From positions 1 through 19,211 of the forward strand of contig JAHHSD010000037.1 in the NCBI GenBank assembly GCA_020025425.1: a stretch of 19,211 nt of DNA. Direction: 5' to 3'. The notes beneath the pieces were generated by a model that ran no database searches, was not told the DNA's origin, and saw only the letters and a program-made list of their open reading frames with translations. Shown here piece by piece: positions 1 to 6,964 of this stretch (position 1 is the stretch's first letter; every line of letters starts with the position of its first letter). Made by a program: the position numbers and the translations under genes. The stretch is from Oscillospiraceae bacterium. GTDB lineage: Bacteria; Bacillota; Clostridia; Oscillospirales; Oscillospiraceae.

Positions 1-421
1 TCTCGGTCCAGAAGGACTCGCAGGGCTTGCAGTACTTGCCCTTATAGGTGCCCTTGTAGATGTCGCCCTTCTCGTACATCTTCTTGAAAATCTTCTGCAC
101 GGCGGCAACGTGGTAGTCGTCGGTGGTGCGGATGAAGCGGTCGTTGGAAATGTTCATCAGCTTCCAGAGGTCCTTGACGCCCCGCTCCCCCTCCACGATG
201 TCGTCCACGAACTGCTTGGGGGTGATCCCGGCCTCCTTGGCCTTGTCCTCGATCTTCTGGCCGTGCTCGTCGGTGCCGGTCAGGAACAGCACGTCGCAGC
301 CCTGGAGCCGCTTGTAGCGGGCCATGGCGTCGGTGGCCACGGTGCAGTAGGTGTGGCCGATGTGCAGCTTATCGCTGGGGTAGTAGATCGGGGTAGTGAT
401 ATAAAACTTCTTCTTATCCAT
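1..421 (-). CDS. metG: Methionine--tRNA ligase, N-terminal part (runs off the window edge)
   Basis: Cytoplasmic class I aminoacyl-tRNA synthetase that charges tRNA-Met. Only the first 140 residues are present. The start MDKKKFYITTPIYYP is the family's typical opening. The class I signature HIGH is at residues 20-23, followed by FLTGTDEHGQKI near residues 46-57. The first cysteines of the zinc knuckle are C131 and C134 in YCKPCESFW. The ATG at 419-421 is preceded by AGGAGG with about 8 nt spacing. The membrane-protein gene upstream ends 42 nt away with no clear terminator, so metG is probably co-transcribed with it. A small GACGC/GCGTC hairpin at 447-460 lies in that gap. The identity is secure; domain content beyond the edge cannot be seen. 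Confidence 0.96.
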   Translation of the reverse strand, partial: MDKKKFYITTPIYYPSDKLHIGHTYCTVATDAMARYKRLQGCDVLFLTGTDEHGQKIEDKAKEAGITPKQFVDDIVEGERGVKDLWKLMNISNDRFIRTTDDYHVAAVQKIFKKMYEKGDIYKGTYKGKYCKPCESFWTE

Positions 422-463
422 CTTTCTGATTTCCTCCTCGTACAAAGACGCCTGGGCGTCAAA

Positions 464-1297
464 TCAACGATCCGATTCCTGGGGTTCCTGGGCGGGCTCC
501 GGGTTTTTCTTCTCCTCCGCTCCGCCGCGCAGCAGGGCCCAGCTCTGGGCCAGCAGCAGCAGCACACAGGCCATGCTCATCACTGCTGTGAACAGCCCCG
601 GCCGGTCGGCCAGGGAGGTGAGCAGCAGGACAACCGCCAGCAGGGAAAAATAGATACACAAACGGGGCTTGGGGCGATCAAATGCAAAGCAGGCCGCCAT
701 GTAGAGGCCCAGCTCGGCGCACACCACACCCACCATGGTGATGGCAAACAGCATCAGGGCGGGCTGGCGGGAATTGATCTGGTAGACGGCCACCAGCCAG
801 GGCAGCAGCGCGTAGGCGGGCAGGGTGGCCAGCAGGGGGTAAGCCGCGGGCCGGGTGCAGCGGTAATTTCCCTTTCCCAGCATCAGGGCGCCGGCTCCCG
901 CCGGCAGGCACAGCAGGGCGGTGAGCAGCAGCATCAGGGGAAAGGGCAGCCCTGTCTGCATCCGCCACAGGGCCAGCTGGGTCCGCATCTCCAAAAAGCC
1001 CAGCAGACCGGCGGCGATCCACAAAAAGCCGGCGGCGGTCATCAGGGTCATATACCCGGTCTCGGGGCAGAAAAAGGCCTCCGCCCCCTGTCTGGGCGCC
1101 TTCACGCCCAGGACCAGCAGGAGCAGACCGGCCGCCGCCGCGGTCAGCAGGATGAGCAGCGCCATCGTGGACGGTGCGCCGGACCGGAACAGCAGTGTGG
1201 TCTCGTCAAAGGCGGCGGACAGCTGCCAGGTGCGCAGGGCAAAGCCCGCGCCTCCTCCCACCACCGCGAGAGCGGGCAGCAGGATCTCTTTCCGCAT
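464..1297 (-). CDS. Polytopic membrane protein of unknown function (about 8 TM)
   Basis: I do not recognise the family. The protein has 277 residues with about eight hydrophobic helices (for example STMALLILLTAAAAGLLLL, LMLLLTALLCLPAGAGALML and CIYFSLLAVVLLLTSL). It ends in a hydrophilic Glu/Pro-rich tail (EEKKNPEPAQEPQESDR) that is probably cytoplasmic. I prefer the ATG at 1295-1297 (MRKEILLPAL) over an in-frame ATG eight codons upstream, because AAAGGAGG sits 7 nt before it and would be inside the longer version. It lies just upstream of metG in the same direction, which suggests one transcript but says little about function. A good sigma-A promoter is at 1338-1366. No catalytic or transporter motif is visible. 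Confidence 0.8.
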   Translation of the reverse strand: MRKEILLPALAVVGGGAGFALRTWQLSAAFDETTLLFRSGAPSTMALLILLTAAAAGLLLLVLGVKAPRQGAEAFFCPETGYMTLMTAAGFLWIAAGLLGFLEMRTQLALWRMQTGLPFPLMLLLTALLCLPAGAGALMLGKGNYRCTRPAAYPLLATLPAYALLPWLVAVYQINSRQPALMLFAITMVGVVCAELGLYMAACFAFDRPKPRLCIYFSLLAVVLLLTSLADRPGLFTAVMSMACVLLLLAQSWALLRGGAEEKKNPEPAQEPQESDR

Positions 1298-1337
1298 AAA
1301 ACGGCCTCCTTTTTCAGTCATTTACTCGCAATACTTT

Positions 1338-1366
1338 ATCATATCGGAATTGTTGGGAAAATGCAA
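1338..1366 (-). promoter_or_regulatory. Sigma-A-type promoter for the membrane protein-metG transcript
   Basis: Reading the minus strand: TTGCAT (1361-1366), a 17-nt spacer, then TATGAT (1338-1343), placed about 40 nt before the start codon of the membrane-protein gene. Confidence 0.6.
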
Positions 1367-1369
1367 TGG

Positions 1370-1390
1370 GTGAGGGGGCTTTTCCCTCAC
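1370..1390 (-). terminator. Possible terminator hairpin overlapping the stop of the small membrane protein gene
   Basis: GTGAGGG (1370-1376) pairs with CCCTCAC (1384-1390) around a 7-nt loop. The stem includes the stop codon of the gene ending at 1387. On the minus strand only a broken T tract (ATTGCATTTT) follows, and that tract also overlaps the next promoter's -35, so termination may be weak. Confidence 0.35.
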
Positions 1391-1674
1391 AGATGGGGTG
1401 TTTTCGGTCCCCCGTGCTTGGGGCGGAACTGGAGCCACAGGGCCACCAGCAGCAGGATCAGTCCCACCACGGTGATCACGTTGGCCGCCGTGTCCCCGAT
1501 CAGCTCCTTGCTCACCAGGATCTGGCAGATGGCCAGGGAGATCAGGTCCAGCCACAGCAGGTTCCGGGCGGCCGGGTCGAACTTCTTATACTTCCGGGTC
1601 TGCTGGAGCTCGTTTGGGTCCTCCCCCACCCTTCTCTGGTGTCCCCTGCCCTTTTTCTGCTTCTTCTTGCTCAT
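1387..1674 (-). CDS. Small two-helix membrane protein, translationally coupled to mnmA
   Basis: A 95-residue protein I cannot assign. It has a strongly basic N-terminus (MSKKKQKKGRGHQRR, positive to about residue 31). Two hydrophobic helices follow around residues 38-55 (LLWLDLISLAICQILV) and 62-80 (ANVITVVGLILLLVALWL), and the tail is short and basic. The ATG overlaps the mnmA stop (ATGA, 1671-1674), so translation probably depends on ribosomes finishing mnmA. The basic N-terminus next to the membrane suggests it could contact RNA or acidic lipid, but that is inference only. The coupling with a tRNA-modification gene is clear in the sequence; its meaning is not. Confidence 0.75.
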   Translation of the reverse strand: MSKKKQKKGRGHQRRVGEDPNELQQTRKYKKFDPAARNLLWLDLISLAICQILVSKELIGDTAANVITVVGLILLLVALWLQFRPKHGGPKTPHL

Positions 1675-2738
1675 ACCGATGCGTCCTCTCCTTTGATAAT
1701 GGTCGCGCCGCCCACCACCAGGTCCCCGTCGTAGAGGACCACGGACTGGCCCGGGGTGATGGCCCGCTGGGGCTGGTCGAAGGTGACGGTGATGGTGTCC
1801 TCCCCGGTCTGGCGGACCACGCAGGGCTGCTCCTGCTGGCGGTAGCGGATCTTGGCCTTCAGCCGCACCTCCCCGTCCAGCCGCTCACAGGCGATCAGAT
1901 TCAGGTCCCTGGCTGTGAGGGTGTGGGCAAACAGGCCCTGGTTGTCCCCCAGGATCACCGTGTTGTCCGCCGGACACACCCGGTGGACGTAGAGCCGCCC
2001 CTGGTTGGAGGACACACCCAGGCCACGGCGCTGACCCACGGTATAGCCGATGATCCCGTCGTGGGTGCCCAGCACCTTCCCCTCCCGGTCCAGGAAGGGG
2101 CCGCTGGGGTAGTCCCTGCCGGTATAGCGGCGCAGGAAGGCGGCATAGTCCCCGTCGGGGACAAAGCAGATATCCTGGCTGTCCCCCTTGTGGGCACTGG
2201 CCAGGTCCCGGCTGGCCGCCAGGGCCCGGATCTCCGCCTTGGACAGCCCCCCCAGGGGGAACAGGCTGCGGGAGAGCTGCTCCTGGGTCAGGGACCAGAG
2301 CACATAGCTCTGATCCTTCTCCGGGTGGAGGGCCTTGCGCAGCAGCCACCGCCCGGAGCCCGTGTCCTGCTGGATGCGGGCGTAGTGCCCGGTGGCCACC
2401 GCCCGGCAGCCCAGCTCCCGGGCGTACCGGTGGAGCACCTCAAATTTCAGATACCGGTTGCAGCTGACGCAGGGGTTGGGGGTCTGCCCGGACTCGTAGG
2501 CCGCGGCAAACCGGTCCATCACCTGACTGCGGAAGCACTGGACGGCGTCCAGCACATGGTGGGGGATCCCCAGCTGACCGGCCACCACCCGGGCGTCCCG
2601 GATGCTCTCCGGCTCGGACGCCTCCTCCAGGAGCTGAAGGGTCACCCCCTCCAGCTCATATCCCTGGTCCTGAAGCAGCACCACCGCCGCCGAACTGTCC
2701 ACTCCTCCACTCATCGCAACTGCGATCCGATCTGCCAT
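1671..2738 (-). CDS. mnmA: tRNA-specific 2-thiouridylase MnmA
   Basis: Cytoplasmic enzyme that uses ATP and relayed persulfide sulfur to convert U34 to 2-thiouridine in tRNA-Lys, -Glu and -Gln. The 355-residue length is normal. The N-terminal PP-loop SGGVDSS is at residues 10-16. The catalytic cysteine in NPCVSCN is C90, and the second, persulfide-carrying cysteine is C191 in SQDICF. The C-terminal beta-barrel region contains the typical GYTVGQRRGLGV stretch. The ATG at 2736-2738 has a GGAAAGGA-type ribosome site. No cysteine desulfurase gene is adjacent, so the sulfur donor must be encoded elsewhere. The gene overlaps the following small membrane protein gene by ATGA and is driven by a promoter at 2799-2827. 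Confidence 0.97.
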   Translation of the reverse strand: MADRIAVAMSGGVDSSAAVVLLQDQGYELEGVTLQLLEEASEPESIRDARVVAGQLGIPHHVLDAVQCFRSQVMDRFAAAYESGQTPNPCVSCNRYLKFEVLHRYARELGCRAVATGHYARIQQDTGSGRWLLRKALHPEKDQSYVLWSLTQEQLSRSLFPLGGLSKAEIRALAASRDLASAHKGDSQDICFVPDGDYAAFLRRYTGRDYPSGPFLDREGKVLGTHDGIIGYTVGQRRGLGVSSNQGRLYVHRVCPADNTVILGDNQGLFAHTLTARDLNLIACERLDGEVRLKAKIRYRQQEQPCVVRQTGEDTITVTFDQPQRAITPGQSVVLYDGDLVVGGATIIKGEDASV

Positions 2739-2798
2739 CTGTGCCGTCCTTTCCTGTTCTCCGGGCCGTGACCCGTCAAAATGCCGAATTTATTTTTC

Positions 2799-2827
2799 AG
2801 TATACCATAGTTTCTCCCTCCCGGCAA
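2799..2827 (-). promoter_or_regulatory. Promoter of mnmA
   Basis: On the minus strand: TTGCCG (2822-2827), a 17-nt spacer and TATACT (2799-2804), about 60 nt before the mnmA start. It is divergent from the nrdD promoter within the gene-free stretch 2739-3062. Confidence 0.65.
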
Positions 2828-2893
2828 CCGGAACCACGGGAAAAGTACCCTCAGGACCCACTTTTTCCGCCCTAGCAATCACATAAATGCAAC

Positions 2894-2940
2894 CAGGAAT
2901 ATTTTGTGTGTTTCATTTTTTGTCACACTATATCTGGTAT
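2894..2940 (+). promoter_or_regulatory. Tandem NrdR-box-like operators upstream of nrdD
   Basis: Two 16-bp sites resemble the NrdR box (acaCwATATAtwGtgt). Box 1 at 2894-2909 is CAGGAATATTTTGTGT, about 11/16. Box 2 at 2925-2940 is ACACTATATCTGGTAT, about 13/16. Their centres are 31 bp apart, about three helical turns, which is a spacing known for NrdR sites. They lie directly upstream of the -35 of the nrdD promoter. Match counts were made by eye. NrdR is the zinc/ATP-cone repressor of ribonucleotide reductase genes; its own gene is not in this window. Confidence 0.6.
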
Positions 2941-2946
2941 ATTTTG

Positions 2947-2976
2947 TGGACAGGTCCAAATTAGCTGTGCTATAAT
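2947..2976 (+). promoter_or_regulatory. Promoter of nrdDG
   Basis: TGGACA (2947-2952), an 18-nt spacer and a perfect TATAAT (2971-2976) with an extended -10 TGC. Transcription would start near 2983, giving a leader of about 80 nt. Confidence 0.7.
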
Positions 2977-2980
2977 AGCT

Positions 2981-3032
2981 CGACGCAGCCCCCCGTCGGG
3001 CTGCCGATTTTAACATCGACCGCTCCAAGCGG
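2981..3032 (+). other. Structured 5' leader of nrdD with alternative stems
   Basis: GCAGCCC (2985-2991) can pair with GGGCTGC (2998-3004). Alternatively CGACG (2981-2985) can pair with CGTCG (2994-2998); the two stems exclude each other. A second small hairpin, CCGCT/AGCGG, is at 3020-3032, just before the AGGAGAAGGA ribosome site (3047-3056). It matches no riboswitch class I know. Confidence 0.35.
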
Positions 3033-3062
3033 ATAGGAAAATAAACAGGAGAAGGATCTGCT

Positions 3063-5189
3063 ATGAAAGTAATCAAGCGCGACGGATCGACCGTCGATTT
3101 TGACCGCAGCAAGATCGTCCGCGCCGTCCAGAAGGCCAACATTGCGGTGGACGAGGACGAGCGCATGGATCAGGACCAGATCGAATCCATTGCCGATCAG
3201 GTCAGCGACCAGCACCGCAAGCGCCTGCTTGTAGAGGACATCCAGGACATGGTGGAGAAGGCCCTGATGGAGGCCGGCAAGTACGAGCTGGCCAAGGCCT
3301 ACATCATTTACCGCTACACCCGCGCCCTGGTCCGCAAGCAGAACACCACCGATGAGTCCATCCTCTCTCTGCTGCTCAACGAGAACGAGGAGCTTGCCGC
3401 CGAGAACTCCAACAAGAACACCATGATCGCCGCCACCCAGCGCGACTACATCGCCGGCGAGGTGAGCCGGGACCTGACCCGCCGCATCCTCCTGCCCGAG
3501 CACATCTCCAAGGCCCACGATCAGGGTCTGCTCCACTTCCATGACGCCGACTACTTCATCCAGCCCATCTTCAACTGCTGTCTCATCAACATCGGGGACA
3601 TGCTGGACAACGGCACCGTGATGAACGGCAAGCTGATCGAGAGCCCCAAGAGCTTCCAGGTGGCCTGCACCGTGGTCACTCAGATCATCGCCTGCGTGGC
3701 CTCCAACCAGTACGGCGGCCAGAGCGTGGACCTGTGCCACCTGGGCAAGTACCTGCGCCGCAGCCGGGAGAAGTTCCGCAAGCGCATGGCCGAGCAGTGC
3801 GGCGAGAGCGTGGACGACGCCACCCTGGACAAGCTGGTCCAGGTCCGTCTCCAGGACGAGGTGAAAAACGGCGTCCAGACCCTCCAGTATCAGATCAATA
3901 CCCTGATGACCACCAACGGCCAGTCCCCCTTCGTCACCCTCTTCCTCAACCTGCGCAAAGACGACCCCTACATCGAGGAGAACGCCATGATTATCGAGGA
4001 GGTGCTGCGCCAGCGCCTGGAGGGCATCAAGAACGAGAAGGGCGTGTTCATCACCCCCGCCTTCCCCAAGCTGGTCTATGTGCTGGACGAGCACAACTGC
4101 CTCCAGGGCGGCAAGTACGACTACATTACCGAGCTGGCCGTCAAGTGCTCCGCCAAGCGGATGTACCCCGACTACATCTCCGCCAAGAAGATGCGCGAGA
4201 ACTACGAGGGCAACGTGTTCTCCCCCATGGGCTGCCGCTCCTTCCTGTCCCCCTGGAAGGACGAGAACGGCGCCTACAAGTTCGAGGGCCGCTTCAACCA
4301 GGGCGTGGTCTCCATCAACCTGCCCCAAATCGGCATTCTGGCCAAGGGTGATGAGGAGGCCTTCTGGAAGATCTTTGACGAGCATCTGGATCTGTGCTAC
4401 GAGGCCCTGATGTGCCGCCACAACGCCCTAAAGAACGTGAAGTCCGACTCCAGCCCCATCCACTGGCAGTACGGCGCCATCGCCCGCCTGCCCAAGGGCG
4501 CCCCCATCGAGCCCCTGCTCTACGGCGGCTACTCCTCCATCTCCCTGGGCTACATCGGCCTGTATGAGGTCACCAAGCTGATGACCGGCGTGAGCCACAC
4601 CCAGCCCGGCGGCACCGAGTTCGCCATCAAGGTGATGAAGCGGCTCCAGAAGGCCTGCGACGACTGGAAGGCTGAGACCAACATCGGCTTCGCCCTGTAC
4701 GGCACCCCCGCCGAGTCCCTGTGCTACCGCTTTGCCCGCATCGACAAGGAGCGCTTCGGCACAATCCCCGATGTAACCGACAAGGGCTATTATACCAATA
4801 GTTATCACGTTGACGTGCGTGAGCACATCGACGTCTTTGACAAGTTCAACTTTGAGAGCCAGTTCCAGAAGATTTCCACCGGCGGCTGCATCTCCTATGC
4901 GGAGATCCCCAACATGCGCCACAACCTCCAGGCCCTCAAGGACGTGATCCGCTTCATCTATGACAACATCCAGTACGCCGAGTTCAACACCAAGAGCGAC
5001 TACTGCCAGGTGTGCGGCTACGACGGCGAAATCATCATCAACGATGATCTGGAGTGGGAGTGCCCCTCCTGCCACAACAAGGACAAGTCCAAGATGAACG
5101 TGACCCGCCGCACCTGCGGCTACCTGGGCGAGAACTTCTGGAATGAGGGCAAGACCAAGGAAATCAAGTCCCGTGTCCTCCATCTCTAA
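3063..5189 (+). CDS. nrdD: Anaerobic (class III) ribonucleoside-triphosphate reductase
   Basis: Glycyl-radical enzyme that reduces ribonucleoside triphosphates to deoxy forms under anoxia, in the cytoplasm. The 708-residue length fits the family. The N-terminus (MKVIKRDGSTVDFDRSKIVR, about 1-95) is the ATP-cone allosteric domain. The large barrel domain follows. Near the C-terminus are the four zinc cysteines C648, C651, C667 and C670 (CQVC and CPSC). The radical motif is RRTCGYLG, with the radical glycine predicted at G686. The ATG follows AGGAGAAGGA with 6 nt spacing. The activase gene nrdG starts 12 nt after the stop. The promoter has NrdR-like boxes, so repression when dATP is high is the likely control. 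All the signature residues I looked for are intact. Confidence 0.98.
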   Translation: MKVIKRDGSTVDFDRSKIVRAVQKANIAVDEDERMDQDQIESIADQVSDQHRKRLLVEDIQDMVEKALMEAGKYELAKAYIIYRYTRALVRKQNTTDESILSLLLNENEELAAENSNKNTMIAATQRDYIAGEVSRDLTRRILLPEHISKAHDQGLLHFHDADYFIQPIFNCCLINIGDMLDNGTVMNGKLIESPKSFQVACTVVTQIIACVASNQYGGQSVDLCHLGKYLRRSREKFRKRMAEQCGESVDDATLDKLVQVRLQDEVKNGVQTLQYQINTLMTTNGQSPFVTLFLNLRKDDPYIEENAMIIEEVLRQRLEGIKNEKGVFITPAFPKLVYVLDEHNCLQGGKYDYITELAVKCSAKRMYPDYISAKKMRENYEGNVFSPMGCRSFLSPWKDENGAYKFEGRFNQGVVSINLPQIGILAKGDEEAFWKIFDEHLDLCYEALMCRHNALKNVKSDSSPIHWQYGAIARLPKGAPIEPLLYGGYSSISLGYIGLYEVTKLMTGVSHTQPGGTEFAIKVMKRLQKACDDWKAETNIGFALYGTPAESLCYRFARIDKERFGTIPDVTDKGYYTNSYHVDVREHIDVFDKFNFESQFQKISTGGCISYAEIPNMRHNLQALKDVIRFIYDNIQYAEFNTKSDYCQVCGYDGEIIINDDLEWECPSCHNKDKSKMNVTRRTCGYLGENFWNEGKTKEIKSRVLHL

Positions 5190-5201
5190 GGGGGCCTTCT
5201 C

Positions 5202-5717
5202 TTGAACTACGCGGACATCAAGCGGGTGGACGTGGCCAACGGACCTGGGGTGCGGGTATCCCTGTTCGTCTCCGGCTGCCCCCACCACTGCCTGGAGTGC
5301 TTCAATCCCGAGGCCTGGGACTACGACTTCGGCCAGAGCTTTGGACAGGCCGAGATCGACCAGATCCTGGCCCTCCTCCGCCCCTCCTATATCCGGGGTC
5401 TCTCCCTGCTGGGGGGCGAGCCCATGGCCCCTCAGAATCAGTCCGCTGTGCTGGAGCTGGTCCGCCAGGTGCGGGCCCAGCTGCCCGAGAAGGATATCTG
5501 GTGCTACACCGGATACCTCTTTGAGGACCTGGCCCAGAACAAGGTCGGCACCCTGAGCCGGGCTCTGCTGGAGCAGCTGGACGTGCTGGTGGACGGCCCC
5601 TTCCTCATAGAGCGCAAGCATCTGGGGCTCCGGTTCCGGGGCAGCGACAATCAGCGCCTCCTCCAGGTCGGCCCCTCCCTCCAGAGCGGCAGCCCCGTCT
5701 GGTGGGATGAGGAATAA
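5202..5717 (+). CDS. nrdG: Anaerobic ribonucleotide reductase activating protein (radical SAM)
   Basis: Radical-SAM activase that cleaves S-adenosylmethionine to install the glycyl radical on NrdD. It has 171 residues, normal for the family. The 4Fe-4S cluster motif CPHHCLEC gives C26, C30 and C33. The SAM-contacting GGEP is at residues 71-74. The start is a TTG at 5202-5204. It is chosen because AAGGGGG lies 7 nt upstream, because MNYADIKRVDVANGPGVR is the conserved family opening, and because no in-frame ATG precedes the cluster motif. The gap to nrdD is 12 nt, so the pair is one operon. The weak TTG codon would give less activase than reductase. A strong terminator follows at 5727. Confidence 0.97.
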   Translation: MNYADIKRVDVANGPGVRVSLFVSGCPHHCLECFNPEAWDYDFGQSFGQAEIDQILALLRPSYIRGLSLLGGEPMAPQNQSAVLELVRQVRAQLPEKDIWCYTGYLFEDLAQNKVGTLSRALLEQLDVLVDGPFLIERKHLGLRFRGSDNQRLLQVGPSLQSGSPVWWDEE

Positions 5718-5726
5718 GATTTCAGC

Positions 5727-5777
5727 ATAACAGATCGTATTTTGAGTTCTTCAAAATACGATCTGTTATTGTATTTT
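5727..5777 (+). terminator. Rho-independent terminator of nrdDG
   Basis: A perfect 19-bp inverted repeat (5727-5745 with 5751-5769, loop GTTCT) is followed by TGTATTTT. It is unusually AT-rich and long for this GC-rich region. Confidence 0.85.
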
Positions 5778-5823
5778 CCCCAAAAATCTCCGCCGCAACC
5801 GGAAACTGCGGCCTTTTCCCCCA

Positions 5824-5876
5824 AACGCAACAGAGAATGCGTTGCGGTGGCCCCCATGTTTTGCTAGGATGGGGGC
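5824..5876 (+). promoter_or_regulatory. Promoter of the XRE membrane regulator with overlapping dyads
   Basis: TTGCGG (5842-5847), a 17-nt spacer and TAGGAT (5865-5870). Two inverted repeats overlap it. One is AACGCA/TGCGTT (5824-5829, 5838-5843), with an interleaved CGCAAC/GTTGCG, at the -35. The other is a perfect GCCCCCAT/ATGGGGGC (5850-5857, 5869-5876) with an 11-nt spacer, covering the -10. Because it ends at about the start site, it probably acts as DNA rather than RNA. Autorepression by the adjacent XRE protein is a reasonable inference. Confidence 0.5.
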
Positions 5877-5902
5877 AGCAAAAAGGAAGGGAGTTCGATC
5901 CT

Positions 5903-6889
5903 ATGAGCGAACCAATGAAAGAAAATCAGTCCCACTCCCAGCTGGGAGAGAACCTGCGATTTTTACGCCAGCAGCGCGGGATGAGTCAGGAGGAGCTGGC
6001 CCAGCGCCTGGATGTGACCCGCCAGAGCGTGAGCAAGTGGGAGTCGGAGACGGCCTACCCGGAGATGAACACCCTGCTGGCCCTGTGCGACCTGTTCCAC
6101 ATCGACCTGGACACCCTCCTCCGGGGGAGCGCCCAGCGGATGGCGGCCAGCGACGTGACCGGCTACCATAAGGTCATGTGCCAGCTGTCCAACGCCGTGG
6201 CCGCCGGTGTGGCCCTGATCCTGTTCGGGGTGGGCGTTCTGGTGGGCTGGACCGTCTGGGCCGAGCAGCAGGGCTGGTCCGACTCCGTCCAGCTGCTGGG
6301 GGTGGCCGCCCTGCTGCTGTGCATCCTGGGGGCTGTGGTCCTCTTCGTAGTGACGGGCATCCGGGACGACCAGTTCCGGAAAAAACACCCCTCCATCCAG
6401 CCCTTCTATCCCCAGGCCACCCTGGACGCCTTCGCCCAGCGGTATGTCTGGCTCATTGCTCTGCCCATTGCGGCCATCCTGGCCGATGTCATCCTGCTCA
6501 TCCTCCTGTCAGACTGGATGGACCAGCTGGGCTATGAGGGCTTTTTGGTGATGGTCTTTCTGTGGATCATCGGCGGGGCGGCCGCCGTGCTGACCTGGGC
6601 GGGGATGCGGTCGGATCAGTACAACATCCCCAAGTACAACCTGTCCAACCGCCCCGAGTTCCGCCGGAAGGAGGAGCTGTCCGGCTCCCTGTGCGGGCTT
6701 TGCATGCTGACCGCCACAGCCATCTATGTGGCCATGGGGCTGAGGAACCGCAGCTGGAACCAGGGCATCTGGCTCTTCGCCGTGGGCGGTATCTGCTGCG
6801 GGATCATCGCCATTGTGATCGAGATGATCTACGACCGGCGGATCAAGGCCGCTCTGAAGGAGGAAGAGGAGCGGAAGTACCCCGATTAA
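5903..6889 (+). CDS. Membrane-anchored XRE-family transcriptional regulator
   Basis: A 328-residue protein with an N-terminal Cro/CI-type helix-turn-helix at about residues 14-74. Its recognition stretch includes MSQEELAQRLDVTRQSVSKWE. A membrane domain of about six helices follows: roughly 98-119, 131-151, then four more up to the C-terminus. The tail is charged (KAALKEEEERKYPD). Proteins of this build are common in Clostridia and are thought to sense membrane or envelope signals; the signal here is unknown. The ATG at 5903 is chosen because GGAAGGGAG lies upstream. An in-frame ATG at 5837 lies at or before the predicted promoter and would add 22 unrelated residues. The gene is monocistronic, with its own promoter and terminator. 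Overlapping dyads at the promoter suggest autoregulation. Confidence 0.85.
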   Translation: MSEPMKENQSHSQLGENLRFLRQQRGMSQEELAQRLDVTRQSVSKWESETAYPEMNTLLALCDLFHIDLDTLLRGSAQRMAASDVTGYHKVMCQLSNAVAAGVALILFGVGVLVGWTVWAEQQGWSDSVQLLGVAALLLCILGAVVLFVVTGIRDDQFRKKHPSIQPFYPQATLDAFAQRYVWLIALPIAAILADVILLILLSDWMDQLGYEGFLVMVFLWIIGGAAAVLTWAGMRSDQYNIPKYNLSNRPEFRRKEELSGSLCGLCMLTATAIYVAMGLRNRSWNQGIWLFAVGGICCGIIAIVIEMIYDRRIKAALKEEEERKYPD

Positions 6890-6896
6890 AACATAT

Positions 6897-6934
6897 GGGC
6901 GGCTGCATCCCGGAGGTGCAGCCGCCCTTTCTTT
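6897..6934 (+). terminator. Rho-independent terminator after the XRE regulator
   Basis: GGGCGGCTGCA (6897-6907) pairs perfectly with TGCAGCCGCCC (6917-6927), and TTTCTTT follows directly. Confidence 0.9.
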
Positions 6935-6935
6935 A

Positions 6936-6944
6936 TGCTATAAT
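6936..6944 (+). promoter_or_regulatory. Extended -10 promoter for the ATPase gene
   Basis: TGC followed by a perfect TATAAT (6939-6944), immediately after the terminator. No good -35 is present because the terminator stem occupies that place. The start site would be near 6951, at the AGGAGG (6951-6956), so the leader would be only about 14 nt. Confidence 0.45.
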
Positions 6945-6964
6945 ACAGGCAGGAGGCGATCTTT

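Noticed and set aside
447..460. GACGC/GCGTC hairpin between the membrane-protein gene and metG as a terminator or T-box element
   Set aside because: The stem is 5 bp with a short T run, and the 42-nt gap is far too small for a T-box leader.
110..1696. Plus-strand open frame across metG and two membrane-protein genes
   Set aside because: It spans several minus-strand genes, a promoter and a hairpin; its product is Gln/Gly/His-rich without domains.
2970..4421. Long minus-strand open frame inside nrdD
   Set aside because: It is antisense to a fully motif-complete nrdD and has no ribosome site or recognisable domain.
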